Below, piece after piece: positions 31,573-43,133 of a stretch of 64,000 nucleotides of DNA (position 1 is the first letter of the stretch; every line of letters starts with the position of its first letter). Both the position numbers and the translations under genes were made by a program. Location: assembly GCF_910592395.1 (NCBI RefSeq), contig NC_088313.1, positions 12,912,437 through 12,976,436 on the forward strand, written 5' to 3'. The notes below the pieces were generated by a model. The model made no database searches, was not told the DNA's origin, and worked only from the letters and a program-made list of their open reading frames with translations. Source of the DNA: Lineus longissimus. Taxonomy: Eukaryota; Nemertea; Pilidiophora; Heteronemertea; Lineidae.

Positions 31573-33209
31573 CAAAGTACTCGGGTGGACTTATATTGTT
31601 TATAAAGCTGAGCTGCACGAACAAATCTCACAGTAGCTGATTAAGAAACTAAGATGAGACGGATACGGTACAGCTATGGATGCAATATTTCTGACTGCTA
31701 CTATGTCTAATAATTCACTACTAACGTTCATTTTTCGGAATTTGCACACTAGAATCTTTGTCTAAATCCTTATATCTACGCAAAATCGAAACAGGCATCG
31801 TAGCATTCCACTCTCTACCGTAAGGAATTTCCGTGTTGCATAAATAAATTCATTGATATTCCGGTAGATATAATTGTCGCAATAAGTATATTGAGGGAAA
31901 TTACACATGCAGTAAAGTATATTTCGGATTCTTTTAGATCTGGCCATATTTACTTGGCTCTTCTCTTCTTGTCACTGAATTGTAATAGTGTGATCACCAA
32001 TATTATAGTGATGAAACACAGCCTTGGGCAGCCGCTGTCATATTATAGTTGACCAGGTTTAGTTGACACCATAAAGGAGCATTGGTTAGGCAAGAGTCTT
32101 TAAATAAAAAATGTGAAAGACTCTCAGACTGGTTGAAAGACTCTGGTCAGGCAAATCCCAAGGATACTAAGTAATCTTGTTCTGAGCAACACCACTATCT
32201 TTTAATATATGTGATGTGGTCACATTCCTTAGTTCAACTAAGCGCCCTCGGCCAGACGAGATGAAAAACGCTATGAGCAAGTCGAGGACAGACTCTTATT
32301 TGAATGACGATCGCCGTATTTGGGAGATCATCTTTCAAATGAGAGTCTGGAAAGAGTCAGTTCGACCACTAAACTGTTATTGCAATACAACGCAATATTT
32401 GGAAATTGAAAGTGAAAGAAAGCGTTATTCGGAGGTTTCAGCTTGCATCTTCTTTTATTGACGGCCATGGCCTCTATGCACCATATAATACAATCCATCA
32501 GAATACAAAACGGACGGAGACTTTTTCCAGGGGGACGTTTTCCACTTCTACACTGTACTGGATTGTGTGACCCAGTTCAATTTTGTCATTGAACAAGTGA
32601 GTTCACCATCGCGTTGCAAGGATATCTGGACGATTATCTTCATCGAATCGGAGCTTACGTCCTCGTTTCAAAGATGTCTGGTCGCCGTCGTCACCGAGTT
32701 GGAGTTCACGTCCGTGTTTTAACGATCGCTTGTCGAGTGTAGTCACCGAGTCGGAGCTTACGACCACGTTTCAACGATCTCAGGTTGAAAATCATCTCCG
32801 AGTCGGAGTTCATGAAAATCTTTTGATCGTTGTGTTTGTATTTTTTATGTCTATTTTAGACTACTTCTCAATGCTGGCTAGATGCATGGCTTGCTGTTAT
32901 GTTATCATTAAACCTGTGGTTCTGGTCATCATTCAGACACGAGGCTTTCAAGCCTCCTGGGATCACTTGATTAGCATGATTAATCGGTGAGATAGAAGAC
33001 ACTTGCCAGTGAGTTGAAGTGTGATTGAGATTCGATCGAAACCTTAAAATCGGGAATGGAGCAATAACAAGCCCACCGTTTGTTATTTTTGATGGTCATA
33101 GTTTCGGCTGCCTTTTTTCTTTGTGCCTTGTTCTCCCCGACGTACGCGATCAAGAATGTTCAGGTGAGCTAGCGTCTGTTATATAATGTTATTACTCCAT
33201 TCCCATGCG
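31573..33209 (+). other. Unit 3 spacer
   Basis: Aligned with the spacers of units 1 and 2, including the site that is occupied by the Ngaro-like element in unit 1 (31910-31930 empty here) and the ~65-bp degenerate repeat (~32640-32840). No gene. Confidence 0.55.
33045..33206. repeat. Inverted repeat at a rearrangement point in unit 3
   Basis: AATCGGGAATGGAGCAATAA at 33048 is the inverted copy of TTATTACTCCATTCCC at ~33189. Units 1 and 2 have this phrase once, in direct orientation, at 15038 and 23628. The spacer between the arms is not found in the other units, and the endonuclease leader downstream is missing. Confidence 0.65.
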
Positions 33210-34128
33210 GGCAAGATTGAACATTGTTGGTCAGGCTGAGGCAATGCTCACTGGTACATGAGGTGAGATGACAACAGCCGATGGACACAGACTCTTCTTG
33301 AGTGGTCAATATACCAAGCGTGGGCATGGGACGTCAGTCTGGGTTCATAAGGACACGGCACCAGCAGTTCTAAAAGCAACCTATTGGTAGTTCCTATTGG
33401 ACCAACTGTTTAATTAGCAAAAACTAACCAATAATTAAATGTTTCAACTAAAATTGGTAGTAAAACTACCATTAAAATGGTTAAGAATTACCATGTTGAT
33501 AGTTAAAACAACTAATTTCAGAGTCAGTGCAATAGCAACTACATGTACCAAAGTAGTAAAACATAACTATAATTAGTTACTATTCAATTTTTAAAGAGTA
33601 CTGACCAGTCTCCAACCGATTGATGACTGTGAGGATCAGCGCAAAACCATTCAACCTGTCAGTCGTCCAGATCTACGATCCAACAAGCGATGGATCCGAA
33701 GACAGGATGAATGGCTTTTACGAAGGCTTCATGGCTACTATGCAGTCTCTCAAAGCAGGACACTATTCTGGTAGTAGGGGCTGCAACACAAAAATCGGTA
33801 CCGATGCCTAGGACCAATTGAAAGGCAACGTGCGGAAATTTTGCTCAGGAGTCACAAACAAGAGGGGCCTCTGGCTACTTGAATTTACTAGATTCCACGA
33901 ACTCGCCATAGCCAACACCTTCCAGCCTCAAAAACTCAGTCGAAAGGCAAATTTGCATTATCCTAGTGGTAACACACACAACATGATCGACTATATTATG
34001 GTTACGAAAGTGTTCGTGAGCAGCATCAACATGGCTAAGACCAGGACCTATCCAGGAGAAGATTTTGGAGGTAACCATGACCCTGTTCTCATGGCAAGCT
34101 ACATTCCACGCCCGAGTTGTTCCCTTTA
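33210..34128 (+). pseudogene. Non-LTR endonuclease fragment (unit 3)
   Basis: The 5' segment is shortened to the ARLNIVGQAEAMLTG region. The 3' half reads MMTVRISAKPFNLSVVQIYD, SRGCNTKIGTDA, then a stop, then HNMIDYIMVTKVFVSS with the SDH-like box lost (GGNHDPVL). This is the most degraded of the three copies and has no RT. Confidence 0.65.
33376..33602. mobile_element. Hairpin MITE in the endonuclease fragment (unit 3)
   Basis: Orthologous to 15781-16010 and 24355-24584, with a few indels. Confidence 0.65.
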
Positions 34129-34206
34129 GATACTGTATTCTGCTAAATGACCTTGAATGACGTTTTACAGTGCGATTGGTCGCGGTTTGACTGATAGTAG
34201 ATATCC

Positions 34207-34310
34207 ATGCACTATAGATCCCATCAGGGGGTCACCCCATGTTTACAAACAAGTTTGTTTGTAAACATGCCTGGGGGGGGGGGGACCCCCTGATGGGATT
34301 CATAGTGCAT
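34207..34310. repeat. Near-perfect hairpin with a G12 run
   Basis: ATGCACTATAGATCCCATCA plus GGGGGTC (34207-34233) pairs with GACCCCCTGATGGGATTCAT plus AGTGCAT (34284-34310). Inside lies a 32-bp palindrome (34238-34269) with arms CATGTTTACAAACAA and only GT between them. A run of G lies between palindrome and right arm. ATAGTGCATGG again at ~34333 suggests an outer, imperfect arm. Probably a foldback MITE. Confidence 0.75.
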
Positions 34311-34486
34311 AGCGACCCTGATTAGAATAATAGTGCATGGAAATTTATGCTGACGTCACTATTTGTTTTGGTCACGTGACCAAAGTGGGTAACAACTTTA
34401 TTCGTAAAAAAGACATGTAAATTAGTGATCCTGGGGGCTGAGAGAATCTATATACATACTAACGTGTGTATAGAGTGAATGTATAG
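34311..34486 (+). other. Short unassigned gap before the L1/Tx1 array
   Basis: Contains GGTCACGTGACC (a perfect 12-bp palindrome near 34372) and no ORF. It ends at TATAGGGAGAGG, where homology to the 3' end of the L1/Tx1 elements starts. Confidence 0.4.
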
Positions 34487-34984
34487 GGAGAGGATATTAA
34501 CAGATCAGTATGTAGTACTATTTGGACTGTCTTGTGCAGTCAGTACATTCTCGTCATTTCTGTTTGGGTTAGTTAGGAGGGTTAAAGAAAGTTGTTAGGT
34601 AAAAAAAAGCAAAGATTTTGTTAACCAAACGAGAAGTTGGTACATTTCATATACATAATTGAACAATTAGATAATGACTTCATGACCTCTACTGATAAAT
34701 ACAGCCCTATCCAAGCACTCCTGAACATATATAATGCAAGGTACGTACATTTAGGCTGCGGCACCTCTCCAGGGAGTGGTGTTGCATGGAGTGAATAACA
34801 ATTGGTTGGCTTTTGTTGATATTGATTTTTAGGTCTAGATATTGAAAAGTCTATTAAAAGCGGTTAGAAAAAGACATTGTCTGCTAAAAAAAAAGACGTT
34901 ACGTAATTAAGTGTTAGAGGGAATTTTCTGAAACAAAAGTGATAAAATCTAAAATGGTAAGATTGTAAAACCCAGATGTGAAAA

Positions 34985-37900
34985 TTAGAAGTTCCAAATC
35001 AATTCTTCTGCATCATTGATGGTGCAGAATCCGCCATTCCTGCACCACATATTGTCAAATACCATGATTTCATCCTCTAGTTTGTAATAGAGGTAGTTTA
35101 TGTTGATACGGTATTTTAGAAATGATCTAAAGATCTCTAGCGGATCGGTGGCTCCTTCACCAAAGATTTTATGCACAAGTGCCTTGTAGGCTGCTGCTTG
35201 GGCGGTGACAAAAATGTAATTGATGTACCTGTTTGCGAGAGAGGTGAGGGGTAATAAAGATATATAGTCCTTTATCGAGAAAGAGTATTCTTTGTTGACT
35301 TTCAGCACTAAGCTTGCTACGCATTGAGCTAGAGGGATAAGATGATGACATTGTACAAAGGAATGTAGTAGGTCGTCGTGACTCCCACAAAACAGACAAT
35401 GGGGTTGTTTACAAAACCTGCGTTATATCTGAACAAACCAGTGGGCATTGCACCATGTAGAAGTCTAAAATGAATAAACGCGTGGTCGTCCTTGATAGGC
35501 TTTGAAAACGTAGAGGTGAAGATGGGAGCAACATCAGACCCGGCCAAAAAATCATCCCACCTGTGACCAGGCCTTCTGAAATACTTCTCCTGATAGGCAT
35601 TCAGACAGAGGACATTATATGCCTGCTTGACTGTTATGGAGGCGAAGGGGAGGTTGTCTCCGTTTAGGGAGACATCATCACCCTTCTCATGAATCCTTGA
35701 AACTGCAACCAGAACATCCCTCAGCTGAGGCTTATCAAAGGAGCTAACATTTGAAGTTGGAGATGCGAGAAAATCTACCGATTTCCTAGGAAGGGACTCA
35801 ACTAGGGCCTTTAGCTCCTTTGAAAGGAGTCGTTTGGAGTTGTCAGGTACAGCTCGATGAATTTCATCAATATTCCTGAAGGACAGATCCGACTGGAGAA
35901 GATGTCTAAGTAAAGTTACACCAGCCTTGGCTAAGAGCGAGTTTACTGGAGAGAAGTTAGGGAGAATATCCGGGTTAAAGAAGACTGGTTCGGAGATAAT
36001 CTGTTCGAGGGTTAGAGTGTCAGGTTCACGAATAATGGAGATCTGGGAGATGGTACGAATTGACTCCGAATAGAACCTTGGGAGAGTGCGGATGATCTCG
36101 TTTGGAAAACGAGCAACTAGAAATTCCTGGGTATAGTTAAGGCCTAAAAGGCTCTTGAGGTAGTAGAGAGCAACAGCGTAGCAGGGATGACCCCTTTCCC
36201 CGAAAAGGACGTCTCTGAGGAACCGTAGACGGAAAGCTCTGATTTTGCATTTGACATTGCCAAGCGCAAGGCCACCATCGGAAACTGTTAAAGTCAAAAT
36301 TTCCGAAGGTATCCAGTGTTTGTTGTTGGTCCAGAAAAAGTCTAGCATGAGTCGCTGAACATCAGCCACCAATGTAGCCGGGGGTGTAATGACTTGACGC
36401 TTGTATACAAGTGTCGACATAACAAGACTGTTAATAAGCAACACCTTGCCTCTTTCAGACAAGCAGTTAAGGACAGGCGTCCATGCCCCAAATTTCACCT
36501 TGAGCTTCTCCATGGTGTTATCCCAGTTTTGTTTTTCAAACAACGTTTCGTTGCCGAGAAAGATTCCGAGACTTCTCACGCCTTTGTTGTTCCACAACAA
36601 TCCGAGTGGCCGATCAGGTCTATTCCGCCACGCACCGGACCATAGACCTGTGGATTTTGTATAGTTGACCGTGGACGAACTGGCCCTCTCATAAGTGCTG
36701 ATACAGTTTTTTAAAGCCACGAACCCTGGATTGGATGTAATAAAGACATTTAAGTCATCAGCATACGCACTCTGTTTAGTAGGTGGTAAATCCGTATCTG
36801 GAAAAGACAACCCTTGTATATCAGGATTCATCCGAATGTTATTGAGAAGAGGTTCAATTGCAATTGCATAGAGCGACCCGGACAATGGACAACCTTGTCG
36901 AATTCCACGAGTGAATCCAAAAGGAGCACCAAGAGATCGATTGATTTTCAAAATACACTCAGCATCAACGTATAGAAGTTTGATACAGGATATGTAGAAC
37001 TCTCCAAAACCAAGAGTCCGGAGGACACGAAAGAGCCAATCATGATCAATCCGATCAAACGCTTTTTCCTGGTCAATGGAAACAACTGCAAGATCTAGGT
37101 TGTTCTTGTTGTAGCAGAAAAGCGTATCTCATAGAAGCGATATGTTATTGCGAATTGACCTATTTGGAACCGTATACGACTGGTCAGGGTGAATGACCTC
37201 CGGTAGGCAGTGTTTTAAACGGTTTGATAAGGCCTTTGTGAAGAGTTTATAATCACAACACAGAAGTGATACAGGACGCCAATTTTTTAGGCAACTGAGG
37301 TCCCCTTTCTTAGGCAAAAGTGTAACAACTGAGCGTCTACACGATATAGGTAGCTCGACAGCATAGGTGAAAACATCCAGTAAGTCAGGACCCAGTATGC
37401 TCCAAAACGTTTTATAAAACTCAAAAGGTAGACCATCGATACCTGGGGATTTATTACTCGAGCTGGTTGACAAAGCTTCCGTGAGATCATCGAGCGTTTA
37501 GGGACAATCACAAGAGTTCCTGAGGTCTTCGGATAGTGTTGGTAGATCACGAAGCAAATGATCCTGAGCATCGGAATCAGTTGGCTCCTTTGCGAAGAGA
37601 TTGGAGTAGAAATCTTTTGCCATATCCCGTATGTCGTTGTTGTCAGTGATCACTTCTCCAGATTCCTTCCTCAGGTTAGAAATTGTCCTGTTTATGCCCT
37701 TCTTCTTTTCAAAGCTAAAGAAATAAGACGTTGGTGCGTTAAAATGATGCAAGAACTGGAAACGTGACCGGACACATGCTCCTCGAATTTTCCTTTCCTT
37801 CAAAGTCTGAAGTAGCTGCTTTTTCTCCTCAAGCTCAGCTGTATCGGCCAAGTCGAGTGGCTTGGGAAGCAAGTCCAACCTATGAATCCCATGATTTAGT

Positions 37901-38877
37901 TTGTTCTCCTCAGCAGCGGTTATTCTGTTCTTCCTTATGGAATGTTGCTTAGAGATCAGCCTGAGCCGATTCTTTCCAATTTCCCACCAAAGAGAGAGAG
38001 AGTCATACTGGGTTTTGCAGGCTTGCCAAGATGTCCAAAAATCACGAACTTCCTTGCCATATGCAGTCTCAGAGAGGATATCAGTGTTCAGACACCTGTG
38101 TGGTGAAGGAATTGACGTTTTGTTTGGTAACTGGATAAGAATTTTTACCGGCGAGTGATCAGACCTGAAAGCTTTCAGGGTCTCCACTTGAGAAACGTGA
38201 TTTGCAATGTAGTCTGAAACATAGAAACGATCAAGCCTCGTTGCGGAATTCCTTAGGTTCGTGCGACAGGACCATGTGAATTCAATCTCATCTGGATTTT
38301 TTGAACGCCAAATGTCAATTAGCTCATACTTATCGATGACGTCTCTCAAAGCATGACTCGAAGCAACGTTGGTTTCTTTGCCGCTCAGTCGGTCAAAATT
38401 AGGCGTAAGGGTACAGTTATAATCACCACCCACAATGAAAGGATCATCGTTGTCTATGGAAGCGAGATATGTACCAATTGTTTTATAAAACGCTATACGA
38501 TCAGCCCCATTGTTGGGCGCGTAAACATTTAGGAAGTTGAGACCGTGTCCTTTGAAGGTACCGTGGATATGAATGCACCTACTAGCTACTGGGTAATTGA
38601 CCGAAACATCATACCCTAGCATCCTGGAAGAGAAGAGAATGGCTACTCCTCTAGCATTTATGGTTCCGTGAGAAAAATGAATAGTGCCACCCCAAGCAAC
38701 GTTCCAAAATGCCTCATCTGCTGTGGAAGCGTGCGTTTCTTGTAAGAAGTAGACATCCGATTTGAGCAATTTTAAGAAGCTAAGGGTTTCTGCACGTTTT
38801 AATGAATCGTGGCAACCATTAACATTAGCCGAAATAACGGACAGAGACATAATCAAGACAACAACCAAACAAGCCAT
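34985..38877 (-). pseudogene. ORF2 (endonuclease-reverse transcriptase), copy A, three lesions
   Basis: Starts at an ATG (38877) giving MACLVVVLIMSLSVISANVN. Endonuclease boxes are intact: LQETHAST, FLNVYAPNNG, FIVGGDYNCT, FRSDHSPVKIL. The frame then meets a TAA at ~37498 (TTA in copy B), a TGA at ~37129 (CGA in copy B) and a one-base loss near 35403 that moves the last ~105 residues out of frame. The RT boxes survive between: TRGIRQGCPLSGSL and SAYADDLNVFI. Near the C-terminus is a Cys/His knuckle (CFCG...HSFVQC in the intact copies). Full length would be about 1,297 codons. Confidence 0.85.
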
Positions 38878-38903
38878 TGGAAGATACGTAGGCAGATAGA
38901 AAG

Positions 38904-40362
38904 TTAGGATTTATTCAGATGGTCGACCAGTCTTGTTATCTTCCTTTGGTCCCCCAAAGAAAGTTTGTTTGTACTTCTGTAGTTGCGAAGACTTCTCTGC
39001 AGGTTCCCGACATCATTAGTAAACTCTTTAGCCTTTAGCAGGGGCTTTGGAGAACCTTTAACGTATTTTAGAAACTCGATGACCCTCCTGTTCGAGAAGA
39101 GATCTCTTGATTCGTTTGCTTTTATGATGGCAAATGGGTCAGACTGTACATCTGAAGCTTGAGACAGGTTGTCGAATGAGACGGATATCTGGGACATTGT
39201 GTCAAAGGAGCGATCCAGATCCATAGCTGATCCATCCTCCGCATCATCATTCCCAAGCTCCGCAATGGGTTCATCAGGAGGTTGTTCGTTTGTTGCAGAT
39301 ATAGTTTTTTCAATACGTGGGACCTTGCGCGAGGCCGAGTCACTATTGTGCGGTGACGTTGGTGGGGTAGGCGACAAAGACCTAGCACGCGACTTTCTAG
39401 TTGCTGTCTTGGATGGAAGGCACGCTTGATGACTGTCGTTCTTTGTCGGAACTGAATCACTCTCAGCAGCATTTCCAGATACGTAAGGGGCCGTTAGAGA
39501 GAAGTTTAAGCCATCGAGAGTGAACGGCAAGCCCGTATCCACAGGAGTATCGACTGAGGGCGTGTCAACTGGTTGATGGGGCTGTGCATTGCCAACAAGA
39601 GGGTTGAAACTGTCTATTTGAGAGGATTCCACAGGATCTGGCAGAGAATCCGTATTCAAACCTAGGCGTGGTTGAGTGTCATCTTGAGAGGAATCTAGAT
39701 TTTGACGGTCAGTGCTGGCCTTTGGGTCCACAACAACACTCCTGATTGATTTTGAAACATAGTCTCCAACGGACTCCTGCGCTGCAGGTCCTGCGACAGT
39801 GGGAATGGCTGGGGTGCTTGTTTTTGGATCCTTTGTCGAAGCCAACAAAGCGGCTTGTGCTTTTCCTGCGACAGGAGGAGCCACAGTAGTTGAATTTGCT
39901 TTTGAACGACACCGACGCGTAGGATGGCCGATTTTCTTACACATATCGCACCGTAGATTGTTATCTGTTGACAAGTAGACCTTGACCAGGTCAGGACCAG
40001 ACGGAACCATCAGAGTGTACGGCAGCTCTGCCCCGGAATCGAGACTTATCCAAGTTTGTCTACGAAAAGACTTGATGTGACTTAGGCCCTTTTGCCTGGT
40101 ACCAAGAGGGATGTAACGGATGTTATTGGTTACTGTTCCGAATTGACGAAGCTGCATTATTATGGCATCGTTGGGCAGAAAGGGTGGTACCCCGGAAATA
40201 ATGAGGTTGGTAGTCGGCTTTCCAACTGGATGAACGTCTAAGAAGTGTCCATTCACAGTCAACCCATGAGCAGTAACAATATTCGCAAAAGTCATAGACG
40301 TGAAGAAAACCTTCGCTTTTCTCTCACATTTAGAAGCAGCGACAATATTCTCTGCTCCGACA
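38904..40362 (-). pseudogene. ORF1 of copy A, C-terminal ~486 codons
   Basis: The frame is open from the DIRS junction to the stop at 38904. It contains an RRM-like region (TTNLIISGVPPFLPNDAIIM, then VTNNIRYIPLGTR), a CCHC knuckle (CDMCKKIGHPTRRC) and a long Ser/Pro/Asp-rich tail ending in a basic-hydrophobic region (LKYVKGSPKPLLKAKEF). The role would be RNA binding in the retrotransposition particle. The first few residues read from the junction belong to the DIRS terminus, not to ORF1. Confidence 0.8.
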
Positions 40363-40844
40363 TTTTGTGTCATTCAAACTTACCTATGGAACACTTTTGC
40401 ATGTTACTCCATTTGGGCTCAAACACAAGAGTATCCCTTTAATTTTCTAAAGGGAGAACTGAGTTAACAGCTCGGCCGCCAGGCGGCGCCCTGACCGATC
40501 CCGCGAGATCGCGCCGATCTCATGCCGCCATATTTAGTCTTTACTCTTGTGCTTCTACGAAGCACATCGTTTTTTCAAAGCTGCCGTGAATTCGATTTAA
40601 AACCAAATTCAACCAGCCAAGTCTAGACGATTTTTGGGTTCATTCACCTACGGAGTAGACCGCCAAACTAATCTTGGCATTAGTATTGTCCAGTCTATTT
40701 AATTATAGACATTTTCTTAGCTAGCTTAGTCGACCCGGCTCCATTATTTTGATCTTGGTAGGGTAGAGTTAAGTAGGCTATTCTCCGCTCTATTGTAATG
40801 AACAAGACTCAGATCCATTGCAATAGTGTTTAATTCAAGTAGGC

Positions 40845-43133
40845 ATGTTTTCCTTTCCATTAATTATTGCGTCCTTTCTGGCCTACTTGGGGTTCCCAGT
40901 GTTTTTATTGTCATTGGTACCATTTTTTATATGGCGTACCCCTCCGACGGCATCCTTTGTCTCACCACAAAGGAATGCGTCTGGTGGCGGGAAACGGGCC
41001 GCGAAGACGCCTAAACCCTCTTCCGGTTCCGTTTCCGGGCATATAACCCGGAGGTCTAGCAAACCTCCCGCCACCACCCCTTCCGTCAGCCGAGTTCCGG
41101 TTCCGGCCGCGGCTGCGAAGGATGCGGGATCTGACATTATTAATGTCTGTGGTCCCAAGGGAGACTTACATCCAATAAGTCTCCAAGGGTTTAATATACC
41201 CCGGACCTCAGGGAACCTTCCGGTTCCCCTGTCGTCCGCTCCCCCGAGTACAAGCCCTTTGTACCCGCGGGAGCACCCTGCTTCCGGTCCGCCGATTGCA
41301 GTTCCGGTTACTGACGCGGGTTCCCGTTTTTCAGTAACCGAAGACTCTACTGGGGGTTTTTCTCAGTCTTTACTGCGAAATAACCCCAGTCCTCACGGAC
41401 ACAGTAGAGTAGGGCCGGACCTTATAACGCCACCTCCGAAACGCCATGCGTCTTCGGTAACAGCGTTTCCGCCCTCCGTACCTCCTTCTAAAAGGGCTTC
41501 CGGTAGCTCCATACCGGCGAAGGAGTTACGGGCATTTCCGGTTTCGGACTTCGTCCTACCGGAAATGCAGGCACCTTCCTACGTTGGCCAACCTCTTGGG
41601 TGGAACCAACCGGAAGTGCCACCCCCTCCTCGTAGCAGAGGCGTCGTTCCCATGGAACGAGCTACGCAGAGAGGACATCTGAACTCTAGTTCAGAATATG
41701 GGCAACTTCCGCTTCCGGAAGACCCATTCGCCCGCACATACGGCTTCCAGGGTTCGCTTATGCGCTCACCCTCGCCTCAACCGCCCGTCGTTGAGAGAAG
41801 CCGCACGTCGGGTCCGGAACCCGAGTCGGGACAGCAACTGTCCCAGCTCATCCAGATGGTAGCAGGTCTTTCTGATAGACTCAGCCATCTGGAGCAGGGT
41901 TCCGGTTCCTCTGGTGCGCCTGGTCCCATCGGATACCCACCATCCGACTCCTCTATTTTAGAGGAATTTTCTGAGAACGAGAGTTCTCAGCCAGGCTACC
42001 GCTCCCCCAATCAGGAGGAGCTGTCACCAGAGGAGGCCAGTATCCTGTCGGATATGAGGACACTCAGATCCTTGATCAGAGCGTACCTCCCGCAGGATCT
42101 GTGCCCTACCCCGCCGGAACTGCCAGCCTTGTCAACACCGACCTTTTCACTCTGGGGACAGGAAGTGGATCCCAATCCACAGGTTTCTCAAGGCTCCACT
42201 CGGGCACTTGAATTCCTTCCTCCCTCCCCGTCGGTGTTAGCAGTCTCTGAACTTTTGGAGCGTACAATCAGAAACTCACAAGGCGCCCACCAACGTACTT
42301 CCATCCCTGTCCTTCCGGCAGTCGGACCGGAAGCTTGGTGTAAACCGGGGAAGTTGTTCACGGCACAACTTCCTCCCGTTAGGCAGTACCGCGCTGACTA
42401 TTATCGAGTCAGCTCGGCCGGCTGTCCAGCTGCAGCATCGACTTCCATATTAAAGGACGATGTACAGCTGGACCAACTCGTGCCTAGGGTGACCTCCTCC
42501 TCGGCTTACCGAGACCTTAGAGCACAAGAGGGTCTGGCCAAAAACACGTTAGCGGTGCTCTCCTACGCAGAGCACACTAACCTGGCCCTAGCCAGATCCC
42601 TAAAAGATAATGAGTCACTATCTGATGACACAAAATCGCTTGTGACATCCTTGTCACATTCGATTAGGCACGCTATTGCGCTGTCCGCCAAGACCGCAGC
42701 AAATAGCGTCCTACTCCGTAGAGACGCCGCACTGGGCTCTCTCAATGTCATCAGATCCCTCGAGCTGGAAGGGGCCTTAAGAACCGCTCCTATGGACGGT
42801 TCTTTCCTGTTCGCAGATTCTGTACAAGAGGCGGCTCAAGCACAGAAAGATTGGGACAAATTATATGCCCCCACTGCGACACAGAGGGCCAAGACCTCTC
42901 TACCTAACGCTAGAAAGATAGAGAGGCCCCAGCAGGCATCGGGTTCAATCCCGTACGCCAGGCAGGTCCTGCCTAGGCCTACCCCGCCTAGTCAGCCTGC
43001 TCCTGCTGGATCCTTCCGACGGGAAGCGGAGGGTCGCCGGACTGGAAAGAGGAAAAATACTTCCTCTAACCAGGGTGGATCCGGTCCGACTAAGCACTCC
43101 TTTCGCCCAAGGGGTGCTGGCCGGAAGAGGTGA
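40845..43133 (+). CDS. Gag-like ORF1 of the DIRS element (plus copy)
   Basis: 762 codons from the ATG at 40845. The first ~35 residues are hydrophobic (SFPLIIASFLAYLGFPVF), so the true start may be later. The body is Pro/Ser-rich and disordered to about residue 320, followed by a coiled-coil-like QLSQLIQMVAGLSDRLSHLE, an acidic linker, and a more ordered helical part (about residues 420-690, with YADYYRVSS-like and KDDVQLDQLVPRVTSSSAYR segments). It ends very basic (RREAEGRRTGKRK and PRGAGRKR). No zinc knuckle is visible, as in other DIRS Gag proteins. The stop overlaps the RT frame by 59 bases, suggesting coupled translation. Confidence 0.75.
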   Translation: MFSFPLIIASFLAYLGFPVFLLSLVPFFIWRTPPTASFVSPQRNASGGGKRAAKTPKPSSGSVSGHITRRSSKPPATTPSVSRVPVPAAAAKDAGSDIINVCGPKGDLHPISLQGFNIPRTSGNLPVPLSSAPPSTSPLYPREHPASGPPIAVPVTDAGSRFSVTEDSTGGFSQSLLRNNPSPHGHSRVGPDLITPPPKRHASSVTAFPPSVPPSKRASGSSIPAKELRAFPVSDFVLPEMQAPSYVGQPLGWNQPEVPPPPRSRGVVPMERATQRGHLNSSSEYGQLPLPEDPFARTYGFQGSLMRSPSPQPPVVERSRTSGPEPESGQQLSQLIQMVAGLSDRLSHLEQGSGSSGAPGPIGYPPSDSSILEEFSENESSQPGYRSPNQEELSPEEASILSDMRTLRSLIRAYLPQDLCPTPPELPALSTPTFSLWGQEVDPNPQVSQGSTRALEFLPPSPSVLAVSELLERTIRNSQGAHQRTSIPVLPAVGPEAWCKPGKLFTAQLPPVRQYRADYYRVSSAGCPAAASTSILKDDVQLDQLVPRVTSSSAYRDLRAQEGLAKNTLAVLSYAEHTNLALARSLKDNESLSDDTKSLVTSLSHSIRHAIALSAKTAANSVLLRRDAALGSLNVIRSLELEGALRTAPMDGSFLFADSVQEAAQAQKDWDKLYAPTATQRAKTSLPNARKIERPQQASGSIPYARQVLPRPTPPSQPAPAGSFRREAEGRRTGKRKNTSSNQGGSGPTKHSFRPRGAGRKR

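Larger units (their letters stand above)
28708..34172 (+). repeat. Tandem segmental duplication, unit 3 (truncated)
   Basis: Homology to units 1 and 2 runs through the PAN exon, long exon and endonuclease fragment and stops at 34172 (TTTACAGTG), equivalent to ~16609 in unit 1. It lacks the leader of the endonuclease fragment, replaced by a small inverted rearrangement at 33045-33206. Confidence 0.9.

Noticed and set aside
38904-40373. ORF1 of L1/Tx1 copy A starting with MTQN
   Set aside because: The first residues are encoded by the DIRS terminus. The true ORF1 start is at 53463 on the other side of the insertion.
40845-40960. Membrane anchor or signal peptide at the start of the DIRS Gag
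   Set aside because: The stretch is absent from the minus copy by deletion, and the ATG may lie upstream of the true start; not enough support.
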